From Hydrogenophaga intermedia (GTDB lineage Bacteria > Pseudomonadota > Gammaproteobacteria > Burkholderiales > Burkholderiaceae_C), in NCBI RefSeq assembly GCF_023715105.1, contig NZ_JAMBNO010000001.1:283761-347760 (forward strand): a stretch of 64,000 nt of DNA. The letters are read 5' to 3'. Below, piece by piece: positions 45,096 through 54,497 of the stretch (position 1 is its first letter; every line of letters begins with the position of its first letter). The notes under the pieces are model-generated. The model saw nothing but the letters and a program-made list of their open reading frames with translations. It was not told the DNA's origin and did no database searches. Position numbers and translations under genes: made by a program.

Positions 45096-45734
45096 ATGGC
45101 CAACCCACAGAAACCCGCCGGCTTCACCCACGAGCGGATCGAGACCAACAACTTCCTGATGATCGTGCTGATCGTCGTGGTGATCGCCGTCGGCGGCCTG
45201 GTCGAGATCGTGCCGCTGTTCTTCCAGAAGTCCACCACGCAGCCGGTCGAAGGCCTCAAGCCTTACACCGCGCTGCAACTCGCCGGACGCGATGTCTACG
45301 TCAAGGAAGGTTGCTACAACTGCCACTCGCAGATGATCCGGCCGTTCCAGGCCGAGACGCTGCGCTACGGCCACTATTCGGTGGCGGGCGAGTTCGTCTA
45401 TGACCGGCCCTTCCAGTGGGGCAGCAAGCGCACCGGGCCTGACCTGGCCCGCGTGGGCGGCCGCTACAGCGACGAGTGGCACCGCATCCACCTCATCAAC
45501 CCGCGCGACCTGGTGCCCGAGTCGAACATGCCGGCCTATCCGTGGCTGGAGAAGAAGCCCGTCAAGGCCGAAGGCATGCCGCGCCGCATGGAAGTGCTGC
45601 GCACGCTGGGCGCTCCCTACAGCGATGAAGAAATCCAGGGTTCGGTCGAGGCCGTGAAAGGCAAGACCGAGATGGACGCGCTGATTGCCTACCTGCAGGT
45701 GCTGGGCACCGCGCTGGGCAACGCCGGCAAATGA
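45096..45734 (+). CDS. ccoO: cbb3-type cytochrome c oxidase subunit II (mono-heme)
   Basis: A membrane-anchored c-type cytochrome of about 212 residues. One N-terminal helix ([21 protein letters not shown]) precedes the heme site [15 protein letters not shown] methionine axial ligand is probably in [10 protein letters not shown]. The ATG at 45096 has TGAGG eight bases upstream; a GTG at 45087 would add three residues. It follows ccoN by 10 bases and is overlapped by the region leading to ccoQ. Confidence 0.96.
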   Translation: MANPQKPAGFTHERIETNNFLMIVLIVVVIAVGGLVEIVPLFFQKSTTQPVEGLKPYTALQLAGRDVYVKEGCYNCHSQMIRPFQAETLRYGHYSVAGEFVYDRPFQWGSKRTGPDLARVGGRYSDEWHRIHLINPRDLVPESNMPAYPWLEKKPVKAEGMPRRMEVLRTLGAPYSDEEIQGSVEAVKGKTEMDALIAYLQVLGTALGNAGK

Positions 45735-45745
45735 CGGAGGTCGCC

Positions 45746-45883
45746 ATGGACATCAACGATCTGCGCTCCCTCGTCACCGTCATCAGCCTGCTGGTCTTTC
45801 TCGGCATCGTGGGCTGGGCCTGGTCGCGCCGCAACCGCGATCGCTTCGACGAGGCCGCCCGCCTGCCATTCCAGGACGAATGA
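45746..45883 (+). CDS. ccoQ: cbb3-type oxidase subunit CcoQ
   Basis: A 45-residue single-helix protein: MDINDLRSLVTVISLLVFLG, then WAWSRRNRDRFDEAARLPF. CcoQ stabilises the interaction of CcoP with the CcoNO core. ACGGAGG lies six bases before the ATG at 45746. An ATG at 45731 overlapping the ccoO stop would add five residues but has a weaker ribosome site. Confidence 0.93.
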   Translation: MDINDLRSLVTVISLLVFLGIVGWAWSRRNRDRFDEAARLPFQDE

Positions 45884-45896
45884 AGAGAACAACACC

Positions 45897-46805
45897 ATGA
45901 GCGACTTCACCAGCGATTTCTGGCACCTCTATGTGGCGGTGCTCACCCTCGTCAGCATCGTGGCCTGTGCCGTGCTGTTGTGGATCAGCGGCACCACCAA
46001 GGTCAAGGCGCACGACGACAACACCACCGGCCACGTGTGGGACGAAGACCTGCGCGAGCTCAACAACCCGCTGCCCAAGTGGTGGGTCTGGCTGTTCATC
46101 ATCACCGTGGTTTTCAGCCTCGCCTATGGCGTCCTGTACCCCATGTTCGGCCGCTATCAGGGTGTGCTCAACTGGTCCTCGCAAGGGCAACACACGGCCG
46201 AGGTGCAGCGTCACCAGGCTGCCATCGCGCCCCTGTATGCGCAGTTCAGCGGCCAGCCCGCGCCACAACTGGCCAACGATGCGCAGGCCATGGCCATCGG
46301 GGAGCGTCTGTTCATGAACAACTGCGCGCAATGTCATGGGTCGGACGCCCGCGGTTCGCGTGGTTTCCCCAACCTCACCGATGGCGACTGGCTCTATGGC
46401 GGTGACCCGGAAGTCATCAAGGCCAGCATCACGCAGGGCCGCCATGGCGTGATGCCGCCGATGGCTGCTGCCGTGGGCGGTGCGGACGATGTGCGCAATG
46501 TCGCCCACTTCGTGCTGAGCCTATCGGGCAGCCCGCATGACAGCGTGCGCGCCTCGCAGGGGCGCGCCAGGTTCACCGCCTGCGCGGCCTGCCACGGCGG
46601 CGACGGCAAGGGCAACCCCGCCATGGGCGCGCCGAACCTGACCGACAACGTCTGGCTGCACGGCTGGGGCGAAGAGGCCATCGTGCGCGCCGTCACCAAC
46701 GGCATCAGCAACCAGATGCCGGCACAGAACCAGCTGCTCACGGCCGACCAGATCCACGTGCTGAGCGCCTACGTCTGGGGTCTTTCCAACCGCGCGCAGA
46801 AGTGA
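45897..46805 (+). CDS. ccoP: cbb3-type cytochrome c oxidase subunit III (di-heme)
   Basis: A 302-residue di-heme cytochrome c that feeds electrons to CcoO/CcoN. Two N-terminal helices (LYVAVLTLVSIVACAVLLWI and WVWLFIITVVFSLAYGVLYP) precede two heme sites, MNNCAQCHGSD (about residue 140) and FTACAACHGGD (about residue 230). Each cytochrome domain has a probable methionine ligand (GVMPPM; QMPAQ). It follows ccoQ by 13 bases and precedes ccoG by 7 bases. Confidence 0.97.
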   Translation: MSDFTSDFWHLYVAVLTLVSIVACAVLLWISGTTKVKAHDDNTTGHVWDEDLRELNNPLPKWWVWLFIITVVFSLAYGVLYPMFGRYQGVLNWSSQGQHTAEVQRHQAAIAPLYAQFSGQPAPQLANDAQAMAIGERLFMNNCAQCHGSDARGSRGFPNLTDGDWLYGGDPEVIKASITQGRHGVMPPMAAAVGGADDVRNVAHFVLSLSGSPHDSVRASQGRARFTACAACHGGDGKGNPAMGAPNLTDNVWLHGWGEEAIVRAVTNGISNQMPAQNQLLTADQIHVLSAYVWGLSNRAQK

Positions 46806-46812
46806 GCACCGC

Positions 46813-48252
<1,440 letters not shown>

Positions 48253-48271
48253 ACAAAACAAGGACAAGCAC

Positions 48272-48559
48272 ATGACGACCAGAACAGACGAATTGCAGAC
48301 CCCGGTGCCCTGGTGGCGCGTGGGCCCGATGTGGCTCGTGGTGGGTGGCCCGCTGGTCGTGGTGGTGGCAGCAATCGCCACCGCGGTGATCGCGGTCCGC
48401 GGCGCCGACCCGGTGCTGGACAAGAAGGCCTATCAGGCCACGCTGGAACGGGCGCGCGCGCTGCAGGGCAGTGAGCGTGAGGCGGCGCTGATCAAGCTGC
48501 AGCCCGCACACCAGGCGCGCAATCACGCGGCCTCGCCGGTGGTGAAGCAGGAGCCCTGA
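48272..48559 (+). CDS. ccoH: FixH/CcoH family protein (short form)
   Basis: A 95-residue protein with one N-terminal membrane helix (MWLVVGGPLVVVVAAIATAVIAVRG) and a short periplasmic tail starting ADPVLDKKAYQATLERA. CcoH is required for cbb3 assembly. This form is shorter than the classical FixH of rhizobia and lacks its long periplasmic domain, a variant common in betaproteobacteria. The ATG at 48272 follows an AAGGA. Assigned by position after ccoG, with modest sequence support. Confidence 0.8.
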   Translation: MTTRTDELQTPVPWWRVGPMWLVVGGPLVVVVAAIATAVIAVRGADPVLDKKAYQATLERARALQGSEREAALIKLQPAHQARNHAASPVVKQEP

Positions 48560-48561
48560 GC

Positions 48562-48801
48562 ATGGGCGACCTCAAGCACTGGATGTGGGTGGTGTGGCCG
48601 GCCTTTCTGCTCGCCGGCGTGCTGGAGATGCTGGTGTTCGCCTTCGTGGACCCGGGCGATCTGCAATGGAACGGGCAGCCGTTGGCGTGGTCGCGCGCCG
48701 CTGTCTACACCGTGAGCTTCTTCGTGTTCTGGGGCGCTACCGCGGCATCCAGTGCGCTCACGGTGCTGCTGTCACAGCCCGGCGATCAGGAGCAGACCTG
48801 A
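48562..48801 (+). CDS. Small two-helix membrane protein of the cco cluster
   Basis: A 79-residue hypothetical protein with two hydrophobic helices (VVWPAFLLAGVLEMLVFAFVD and AVYTVSFFVFWGATAASSALTVLL) and a short acidic loop. It starts two bases after ccoH, so it is almost certainly in the same transcript and may assist oxidase assembly. No domain is recognised. Its 3' end overlaps the convergent fnr gene by 16 bases. Confidence 0.75.
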   Translation: MGDLKHWMWVVWPAFLLAGVLEMLVFAFVDPGDLQWNGQPLAWSRAAVYTVSFFVFWGATAASSALTVLLSQPGDQEQT

Positions 48802-49505
48802 GGGTTGACGATGCGTTTCAAGGCCTCGGTGTCCTTGATGTGCACATAGCGCTGCTTGACGTCGATGATGCCGTCGTCGACGAACTTGGAGAAGGTGCGG
48901 CTCACCGTCTCGAGCTTCATGCCCAGGTAGCTGCCGATTTCCTCGCGTGTCATGCGCAGGTTGAACTCGGACGGTGAGAAACCACGCGCCTGCAGGCGCT
49001 GCACCAGGTTCAGCAGGAAGGCGGCCAGCCGCTCCTCCGCGCGCATGCTGCCCAGCAGCAACATCACGCTGTGGTCGCGCACGATCTCGCGACTCATGAT
49101 GCGGTGCACGTGGTGCTGCAGCGTGGTGAACTCGCGCGACAGCGCCTCCACCTCGTCGAACGGCATCACACAGACCTCGGCGTCTTCGAGCGCGATGGCG
49201 TCGCAGGAATGGCGATCGTTGACGATGCCGTCCAGGCCGATGATCTCGCCCGCCATCTGGAAGCCGGTCACCTGGTCGCGGCCGTCGGCGGTGGTCACAC
49301 AAGTCTTGAAGAAACCCGAGCGCACCGCGTAAAGCGAGGTGAAGCGATCCCCCGCCGAGAACAGCGCATCCCCGCGCTTGACGCGCTTGCGCGTCGAGAT
49401 CAGGTGGTCGAGCTTGTCCATCTCCTCATCGTTGAGGCCCATGGGCAGGCACAGCTCACGCAGATTGCAGCTGGAGCAGGCGACCTTGATGCGATGAATG
49501 TCCAT
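48786..49505 (-). CDS. fnr: FNR/Anr-type oxygen-sensing transcriptional regulator
   Basis: A 239-residue Crp/Fnr-family activator. The N-terminal cysteines CSSCNLRELC and a central cysteine (RHSCDAI) can ligate an oxygen-labile [4Fe-4S] cluster, as in E. coli FNR. The cyclic-nucleotide-binding-like domain and the C-terminal helix-turn-helix (MTREEIGSYLGMKLETVSRTFSKF, with the FNR-type ExxSR specificity) are intact. The ATG at 49505 gives the normal short N-terminus. It diverges from hemN with a box at 49571-49584 and converges on the cco cluster that it probably activates. Confidence 0.95.
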   Translation of the reverse strand: MDIHRIKVACSSCNLRELCLPMGLNDEEMDKLDHLISTRKRVKRGDALFSAGDRFTSLYAVRSGFFKTCVTTADGRDQVTGFQMAGEIIGLDGIVNDRHSCDAIALEDAEVCVMPFDEVEALSREFTTLQHHVHRIMSREIVRDHSVMLLLGSMRAEERLAAFLLNLVQRLQARGFSPSEFNLRMTREEIGSYLGMKLETVSRTFSKFVDDGIIDVKQRYVHIKDTEALKRIVNPQVCS

Positions 49506-49570
49506 GGCTGACGGCGTATTTCCCCTGGACCCCAAGCATACCCCCGGGAGCGTGCTTTTTGGGCGACCGG

Positions 49571-49584
49571 TTGACGTTGATCAA
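49571..49584. promoter_or_regulatory. FNR/Anr box between fnr and hemN
   Basis: TTGACGTTGATCAA matches TTGAT-N4-ATCAA with one change. It is 66 bases from the fnr start and 58 from the hemN start, so it can serve autoregulation and hemN activation. Confidence 0.75.
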
Positions 49585-49641
49585 GGCTTCCCCACACGCG
49601 CTGGGGCACAGTGCCCACGTACCTTCTGACCTTTGTCTCCC

Positions 49642-51021
49642 GTGAGCCACGCCATCTCCTCCGATCTGCTCAAGCGCTACGACGTGCCGGGGCCGCGCTA
49701 CACCTCGTACCCGACAGCCGATCGCTTCGTCGAAGCCTTCACCGAGCAGGACTACCGCCAGGCACTGGCGCAGCGCGCCGCCGGCTCGATGGCACTGCCT
49801 TTGTCCCTGTACGTGCACATCCCGTTCTGCGAATCGCTCTGCTACTACTGCGCCTGCAACAAGGTCATCACCAAGCACCATTCGCGGGGGGCCGAGTACC
49901 TGCGCCACCTCTCGCGCGAGGTGGAGCTGCAGATCGAGGCCCTGGGTTCGGGCCAGGCAGTCTCGCAACTGCACCTGGGGGGCGGCACGCCCACCTTCCT
50001 GTCCGATGCCGAGCTCGAAGACCTGATGACCATGCTGCGGCGCCACTTCAACCTGGTGCCTGGCGGCGAGTATTCGATCGAGGTCGACCCCCGAACGGTG
50101 AATGCCCAACGCCTGCAGGCCTTGCACCGGCTGGGCTTCAACCGGCTGAGCTTCGGCGTGCAGGATTTCGACCCCGCGGTGCAGAAGGCAGTGCACCGCA
50201 TCCAGCCGGCCGAGCAGGTGTTCGCGCTGGTGGCGGCCGCGCGTGAGATCGGCTTCGAATCCGTCAACGTGGACCTGATCTACGGCCTGCCGCTGCAGAC
50301 GCCCGAATCGTTCCGGCGCACGCTGGCGCAGCTCACCGAGTTGCGGCCGGATCGCGTGGCCCTGTATGGCTACGCGCACCTGCCGACGCGTTTCAAGCCG
50401 CAGCGGCGCATCGTGAGTGCCGAGTTGCCCGGTGCGGCCGAGAAACTTGCCATGCTGTCGGCCTCGCTCGATACGCTGGTTGAGGCGGGGTATGTCTACG
50501 TGGGCATGGACCACTTCGCACTGCCCGATGACGCCCTGGCCGTGGCCAAGCGGCAGGGCCGGCTGCACCGCAACTTCCAGGGCTACAGCACTCAGCCCGA
50601 TTGCGACCTGATCGCACTCGGTGTCTCGGCCATCGGCCGGATCGGCGCCACCTACAGCCAGAACGCCAAGACGCTGGAGGAGTATGTGGATCTGCTCGAC
50701 CAGGGCCGCCTGCCGATCGTGCGCGGCCTGGCGCTCACGCGCGACGACCTGTTGCGTCGCGCAGTGATCATGGCCTTGATGTGCCAGGGCGAGTTGCTGT
50801 TCGAATCCATCGACCAGGGCCACCTGATCGACAGCCGCCGCTACTTCGCGCGCGAGCTCGAGCGCCTGGGCGATTTTGTCCAGGAGGGCCTGGTCACCGT
50901 CGATGAGAGCGGCGTGCAGGTCACCGACCGCGGCTGGTACCTGATCCGCGCCATTGCCATGGTGTTCGACCGTCACCTGCAGGTCGATCAGGATCGCGCG
51001 CGCTTTTCCCGGATCCTCTGA
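49642..51021 (+). CDS. hemN: Oxygen-independent coproporphyrinogen III oxidase
   Basis: A radical-SAM enzyme converting coproporphyrinogen III to protoporphyrinogen IX without oxygen, supplying heme for the cbb3 oxidase under microaerobic conditions. The cluster motif CESLCYYCACN (C-x3-C-x2-C, about residues 62-72) is followed by the HemN-type extra cysteine, which separates true HemN from HemW/HutW-like proteins. Further landmarks are YVHIPFCE, LHLGGGTPTFLS and the C-terminal HemN domain. The length of about 459 residues is normal. GTG at 49642 (VSHAISSDLLKRYDVPGPRYTSYPT) fits the family start; TTG at 49633 is possible. Confidence 0.95.
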   Translation: MSHAISSDLLKRYDVPGPRYTSYPTADRFVEAFTEQDYRQALAQRAAGSMALPLSLYVHIPFCESLCYYCACNKVITKHHSRGAEYLRHLSREVELQIEALGSGQAVSQLHLGGGTPTFLSDAELEDLMTMLRRHFNLVPGGEYSIEVDPRTVNAQRLQALHRLGFNRLSFGVQDFDPAVQKAVHRIQPAEQVFALVAAAREIGFESVNVDLIYGLPLQTPESFRRTLAQLTELRPDRVALYGYAHLPTRFKPQRRIVSAELPGAAEKLAMLSASLDTLVEAGYVYVGMDHFALPDDALAVAKRQGRLHRNFQGYSTQPDCDLIALGVSAIGRIGATYSQNAKTLEEYVDLLDQGRLPIVRGLALTRDDLLRRAVIMALMCQGELLFESIDQGHLIDSRRYFARELERLGDFVQEGLVTVDESGVQVTDRGWYLIRAIAMVFDRHLQVDQDRARFSRIL

Positions 51022-51034
51022 TACCGTTGCCGGC

Positions 51035-51718
51035 ATGAACAGCTCGCTGGCCATCACCGCCTTGCTCATGGGGCTTGTGGGCGGGCCGCACTGCGTGGCC
51101 ATGTGCGGCGCAGCCTGTGCCGGCATCGCCCGCGCGGGCGCGCCACGCAGCACGCAGGCGCTGCTGGCCTTCCAGGGCAGCCGTATCGCGGGCTACGCGC
51201 TCATGGGCGCGCTGGCCGGTGGCTCGGTGCAAGGCCTGGCCTGGCTGGGTGAACACACGGCCGTGCTGCGCCCGGTGTGGACCATGTTCCATGTGGCCGC
51301 ACTGCTGCTCGGCGCGGTGCTGCTGTGGCAGGCCCGCCAACCCGCCTGGGTCGACCGCTTGGGGCAGGGCGTTTGGCGCAAGGCGCGCCCGGCCATGGCG
51401 GCGCTCGGGCCGCGCGCGCCTTTCGTCCTGGGGGCGGGCTGGGCGCTCATGCCCTGCGGGCTGTTGTATTCGGCGCTGCTGGTGGCCGCACTCAGCGCCA
51501 ACGCGGCCCAGGGCGCGGGCGTGATGGCCTTGTTCGCACTCGGTACCTCCGTGTCGCTGCTGGCCGGGCCCTGGCTGCTGCTGCGCCTGGGCGAATGGCG
51601 CTCGGGCGGTTGGGGCATCCGCCTGGCGGGCCTCGTGCTCATGCTGGCCTCGGGCTGGGCGCTGTGGATGGGCATCACCCAACCCACGGGCCTGTGGTGC
51701 GCGCCGCCCGCGGCCTGA
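51035..51718 (+). CDS. TauE/SafE-type (DsbD-like transmembrane) protein with HCxxMCG motif
   Basis: A 227-residue membrane protein with about six helices. The N-terminal helix carries the cysteine motif GGPHCVAMCGAACAG, and a second cysteine motif is ALMPCGLLYSALL. This subgroup is annotated as sulfite exporter TauE/SafE-like but recurs beside cbb3 oxidase and copper genes, where thiol or metal handling is more plausible than sulfite export. The gene follows hemN by 13 bases, so co-transcription under Anr control is likely. The ATG at 51035 matches the family start. Confidence 0.82.
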   Translation: MNSSLAITALLMGLVGGPHCVAMCGAACAGIARAGAPRSTQALLAFQGSRIAGYALMGALAGGSVQGLAWLGEHTAVLRPVWTMFHVAALLLGAVLLWQARQPAWVDRLGQGVWRKARPAMAALGPRAPFVLGAGWALMPCGLLYSALLVAALSANAAQGAGVMALFALGTSVSLLAGPWLLLRLGEWRSGGWGIRLAGLVLMLASGWALWMGITQPTGLWCAPPAA

Positions 51719-51721
51719 AGG

Positions 51722-52627
51722 TCAGCCCTTGCGCCGCTCGGGCAGCGTGGCGAGCACCAGCCCCAACAGCGCGATGCCGAATGCCAGCACCTGCAGCGCG
51801 GTGAGACGCTCGCCCATGAACACCACACCGATGAGCGCTGCGCTGATCGGCAGCATCACCGTGAACACGCCCGCCTGCGAGGCCGGCACGGTCTTGAGCC
51901 CGGTCATCCAGAGCCACACCGTCCACACGCTGGCGGCCAGGCCATAGAACACCAGCAGCACCCACACCGGGGCGGTCACAGCCGAGAAATCGAACGACAG
52001 CGCGGCCCACAGCCCCATGGGCGTGACCAGCGCCAGCCCCCACAGGTTGATGATCGCCGAGATGCGCTTGGGGCCCAGGCCTTCCGTGAGCCGTTTGCCG
52101 ATGACCACGTAGGACGCCTCGCAAACCACGGCGGCAAACACCAGCAGGTTGCCCAGCAAGGCGCGCGATGCGTCCACGCCTTCGGCGCCGGCGCCCTTGT
52201 CGAGTGAAAACAGGCCGATGCCCAGCGCCGCACACGCGATGCCCGCGGCGCTGCGCGCGCCGATGCGCTCGCGCAGGAACAGCCAGCTCAGCACGGCCAC
52301 CACCGCCGGAATGGACGACATCACCACGCCCGCGGCGACTGCGGTCGTCATGCTCACGCCGAACAGCATGCAGATCGAGAACAGGAAGTTGCCCAGGAAG
52401 GATTCGAGGAACAGCAGCAGCCGCGTGCGCGGCGTGATCGGTGGCTCACCAGCCGGCTTGCGCAGCCAGCGGCCCATGGCCAGCGCGCCGATGCCGAAAC
52501 GCAGCCACGCGAGCAGAAACACCGGGAACACAGCCACCAGTGGCTTGGACAGGGCGACGTAGCTGCCCACGAGCGCCATGCTCAGGCCCAGGCTGCCGTA
52601 GGCGGCGGCGCGTTGAAAGGAGGTCAC
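51722..52627 (-). CDS. DMT superfamily permease (EamA domains)
   Basis: About 301 residues with ten helices in two EamA repeats (LGLSMALVGSYVALSKPLVAVFPVFLLAW; LLGNLLVFAAVVCEASYVVIGKRL). The GTG at 52627 fits a family-like start VTSFQRAAAYGSLGLS; upstream open frame runs into the aceA promoter region and is not homologous. The gene ends four bases from the convergent TauE/SafE gene. Substrate is unknown. Confidence 0.83.
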   Translation of the reverse strand: MTSFQRAAAYGSLGLSMALVGSYVALSKPLVAVFPVFLLAWLRFGIGALAMGRWLRKPAGEPPITPRTRLLLFLESFLGNFLFSICMLFGVSMTTAVAAGVVMSSIPAVVAVLSWLFLRERIGARSAAGIACAALGIGLFSLDKGAGAEGVDASRALLGNLLVFAAVVCEASYVVIGKRLTEGLGPKRISAIINLWGLALVTPMGLWAALSFDFSAVTAPVWVLLVFYGLAASVWTVWLWMTGLKTVPASQAGVFTVMLPISAALIGVVFMGERLTALQVLAFGIALLGLVLATLPERRKG

Positions 52628-52822
52628 GGGAAACGGTGGAGGGTGAACGGGCTGCGCATCATGCCGCAGGTACCACCGGGTGTTTTTTGCATGGAGAAAT
52701 TTTCTTTCTGTATGGTGGAATGGCGGGTTGTTGCGATGCCGCAAAATTTCTTGATATGGGAGATGAAATTTCGCATGGAGAGATTCGTGTGATTTCTGTT
52801 TGATTTTGAAAGAGAAATTTTT

Positions 52823-52838
52823 TGTCTTATATAAGACA
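52823..52838. promoter_or_regulatory. aceA operator 1: 16-bp perfect palindrome
   Basis: TGTCTTATATAAGACA is perfectly self-complementary and overlaps the predicted -10. A repressor binding here would block transcription of aceA. Confidence 0.7.
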
Positions 52839-52853
52839 CAAGAGACAAATTTG

Positions 52854-52867
52854 GTCTTCTATAAGAC
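52854..52867. promoter_or_regulatory. aceA operator 2: second palindrome copy
   Basis: GTCTTCTATAAGAC differs from operator 1's core by one base. Its centre lies exactly 30 bases downstream of the first, about three helical turns. Confidence 0.65.
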
Positions 52868-52944
52868 TTACAGTCTCTCCAACGGCACCGCGCCTGCATG
52901 CACGGCTCCGCCCCCGCTCTCTCATCAACCCCAGGAGTGTCTCC

Positions 52945-54276
52945 ATGCCCCAATCCCTCACCGAACAGCTCAGCCGCGCGCAGCAGATCGAAGCCCTCGA
53001 AAAAGACTGGGCCACGAACCCGCGCTGGAAAGGCATCAAGCGTGGCTACACCGCGCAGGACGTGGTGCGCCTGCGCGGCAGCATGCACATCGAGCACACG
53101 CTGGCCAAGCGCGGCGCGGAAAAGCTCTGGGAAAAGATCAACGGTGGCGCCAAGAAGGGCTACGTGAACGCCTTCGGCGCCATCACCGCCGGCCAGGCCA
53201 TGCAACAGGCCAAGGCCGGCCTGGAAGCCGTGTACCTCTCGGGCTGGCAGGTGGCGGCCGATGGCAACACCAGCGAAACCATGTACCCCGATCAGTCGCT
53301 CTACGCGTACGACTCGGTGCCAACCATGGTGCGCCGCATCAACAACACCTTCAAGCGCGCTGACGAGATCCAGTGGAGCCGCGGCATCGAGCCCGGCAGC
53401 AAGGAGTTCATCGACTACTTCCTGCCCATCGTGGCCGACGCCGAAGCCGGCTTCGGTGGCGTGCTCAACGCCTTCGAGCTGATGAAGAACATGATCGCAG
53501 CGGGCGCTGCCGGCGTGCACTTTGAAGACCAGCTGGCGGCCGTGAAGAAATGCGGCCACATGGGCGGCAAGGTGCTCGTGCCCACGCAGGAAGCCATCGA
53601 GAAGCTGATCGCTGCGCGCTTCGCCGCCGACGTGATGGGCGTGTCCACCATCGTGCTGGCCCGCACCGATGCCGAGGCCGCCAACCTGATCACCAGCGAC
53701 CACGACGCCAACGACAAGCCCTTCCTCACCGGTGAGCGCACGCAGGAAGGCTTCTACCGCGTGAAGAACGGCCTGGAGCAGGCCATCAGCCGCGGCGTGG
53801 CCTACGCCCCGTACGCCGATCTGGTGTGGTGCGAAACCGGCACGCCCGATCTGGGCTTCGCCCGCGAGTTCGCGCAGGCCGTGCATGCCAAGAGCCCGGG
53901 CAAGCTGCTGTCGTACAACTGCTCGCCCTCGTTCAACTGGAAGAAGAACCTGGACGACAAGACCATCGCCAAGTTCCAGGACGAGCTCTCGGCGCTGGGC
54001 TACAAGTACCAGTTCATCACGCTGGCCGGCATCCACATCAACTGGTTCAACACCTTCCAGTTTGCGCATGCCTACGCCCGCGGCGAAGGCATGAAGCACT
54101 ACACCGAGATGGTGCAGGAGCCGGAATTCAAGGCGCGCGAGCAGGGCTACACCTTCGTGTCGCACCAGCAGGAAGTCGGCGCGGGTTACTTCGACGATGT
54201 GACCACCGTGATCCAGGGCGGTTCGTCCAGCGTGAAGGCGCTGACCGGCTCGACCGAGGAAGAGCAGTTCCATTGA
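52945..54276 (+). CDS. aceA: Isocitrate lyase
   Basis: The first glyoxylate-shunt enzyme, splitting isocitrate to glyoxylate and succinate during growth on acetate or fatty acids. It has 443 residues, with the catalytic signature [18 protein letters not shown] (about residues 199-216) and the substrate loop [14 protein letters not shown]. The ATG at 52945 follows CAGGAG by about 7 bases. It is monocistronic between an AT-rich operator region and the thrS leader. Malate synthase is not in this window. Confidence 0.97.
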   Translation: MPQSLTEQLSRAQQIEALEKDWATNPRWKGIKRGYTAQDVVRLRGSMHIEHTLAKRGAEKLWEKINGGAKKGYVNAFGAITAGQAMQQAKAGLEAVYLSGWQVAADGNTSETMYPDQSLYAYDSVPTMVRRINNTFKRADEIQWSRGIEPGSKEFIDYFLPIVADAEAGFGGVLNAFELMKNMIAAGAAGVHFEDQLAAVKKCGHMGGKVLVPTQEAIEKLIAARFAADVMGVSTIVLARTDAEAANLITSDHDANDKPFLTGERTQEGFYRVKNGLEQAISRGVAYAPYADLVWCETGTPDLGFAREFAQAVHAKSPGKLLSYNCSPSFNWKKNLDDKTIAKFQDELSALGYKYQFITLAGIHINWFNTFQFAHAYARGEGMKHYTEMVQEPEFKAREQGYTFVSHQQEVGAGYFDDVTTVIQGGSSSVKALTGSTEEEQFH

Positions 54277-54301
54277 TCGTCTGGTGGGGGCCTGGGGCGA
54301 C

Positions 54302-54320
54302 TTCACACGATTTGTGTGAA
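54302..54320. other. Inverted repeat after aceA
   Basis: TTCACAC at 54302-54308 pairs with GTGTGAA at 54314-54320 around five bases. Followed by AAAA, it could be a weak terminator of aceA or a regulatory dyad for thrS. The function is open. Confidence 0.4.
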
Positions 54321-54356
54321 AATCCAGGCTCCCCAACGAGCAAGAGCGAGAAAGGC

Positions 54357-54407
54357 ATGTCGGTTATGACACCGCGAACTCAGGAGAGCTTCTCCGTGGC
54401 CCTGTGA
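54357..54407 (+). CDS. Candidate 16-residue leader peptide upstream of thrS
   Basis: ATG at 54357 with GAGAAAGG just upstream encodes MSVMTPRTQESFSVAL and stops at 54407. Two of its codons are for threonine (ACA, ACT). It ends within a predicted stem structure that precedes a terminator, the usual arrangement of an attenuation leader, but the low number of threonine codons makes this tentative. Confidence 0.35.
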   Translation: MSVMTPRTQESFSVAL

Positions 54408-54422
54408 GGCCTGCAGTTCGCG
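54373..54422 (+). promoter_or_regulatory. Structured three-way-junction element in the thrS leader
   Basis: CGCGAACT at 54373-54380 pairs with AGTTCGCG at 54415-54422. Inside are two small hairpins: GGAGA/TCTCC (54383-54387 with 54391-54395) and GGCC/GGCC (54398-54401 with 54408-54411). The fold is drawn by hand. Confidence 0.45.
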
Positions 54423-54451
54423 CCTGCCCGAATCCTTCTTCTCTTCCCCCC

Positions 54452-54483
54452 AAAAGCGCGGCCCCTGCCGCGCTTTTGTTTTT
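54452..54483 (+). terminator. Strong terminator 15-20 bases upstream of thrS
   Basis: AAAAGCGCGGC at 54452-54462 pairs with GCCGCGCTTTT at 54467-54477 around CCCT, then GTTTTT. It stands between the leader and the thrS start at 54498, so it either ends upstream transcripts or is a conditional attenuator. Confidence 0.8.
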
Positions 54484-54497
54484 CCGGAATCCGCACC

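Larger units (their letters stand above)
52628..52944 (+). promoter_or_regulatory. AT-rich 317-bp promoter region of aceA with tandem palindromes
   Basis: This stretch is much lower in GC than its surroundings and holds no gene. A promoter can be read as TTGAAA at 52806-52811 and TATATA/TATAAG at 52828-52835, with 16-18 bases between. The -10 lies inside the first palindrome. Confidence 0.6.
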
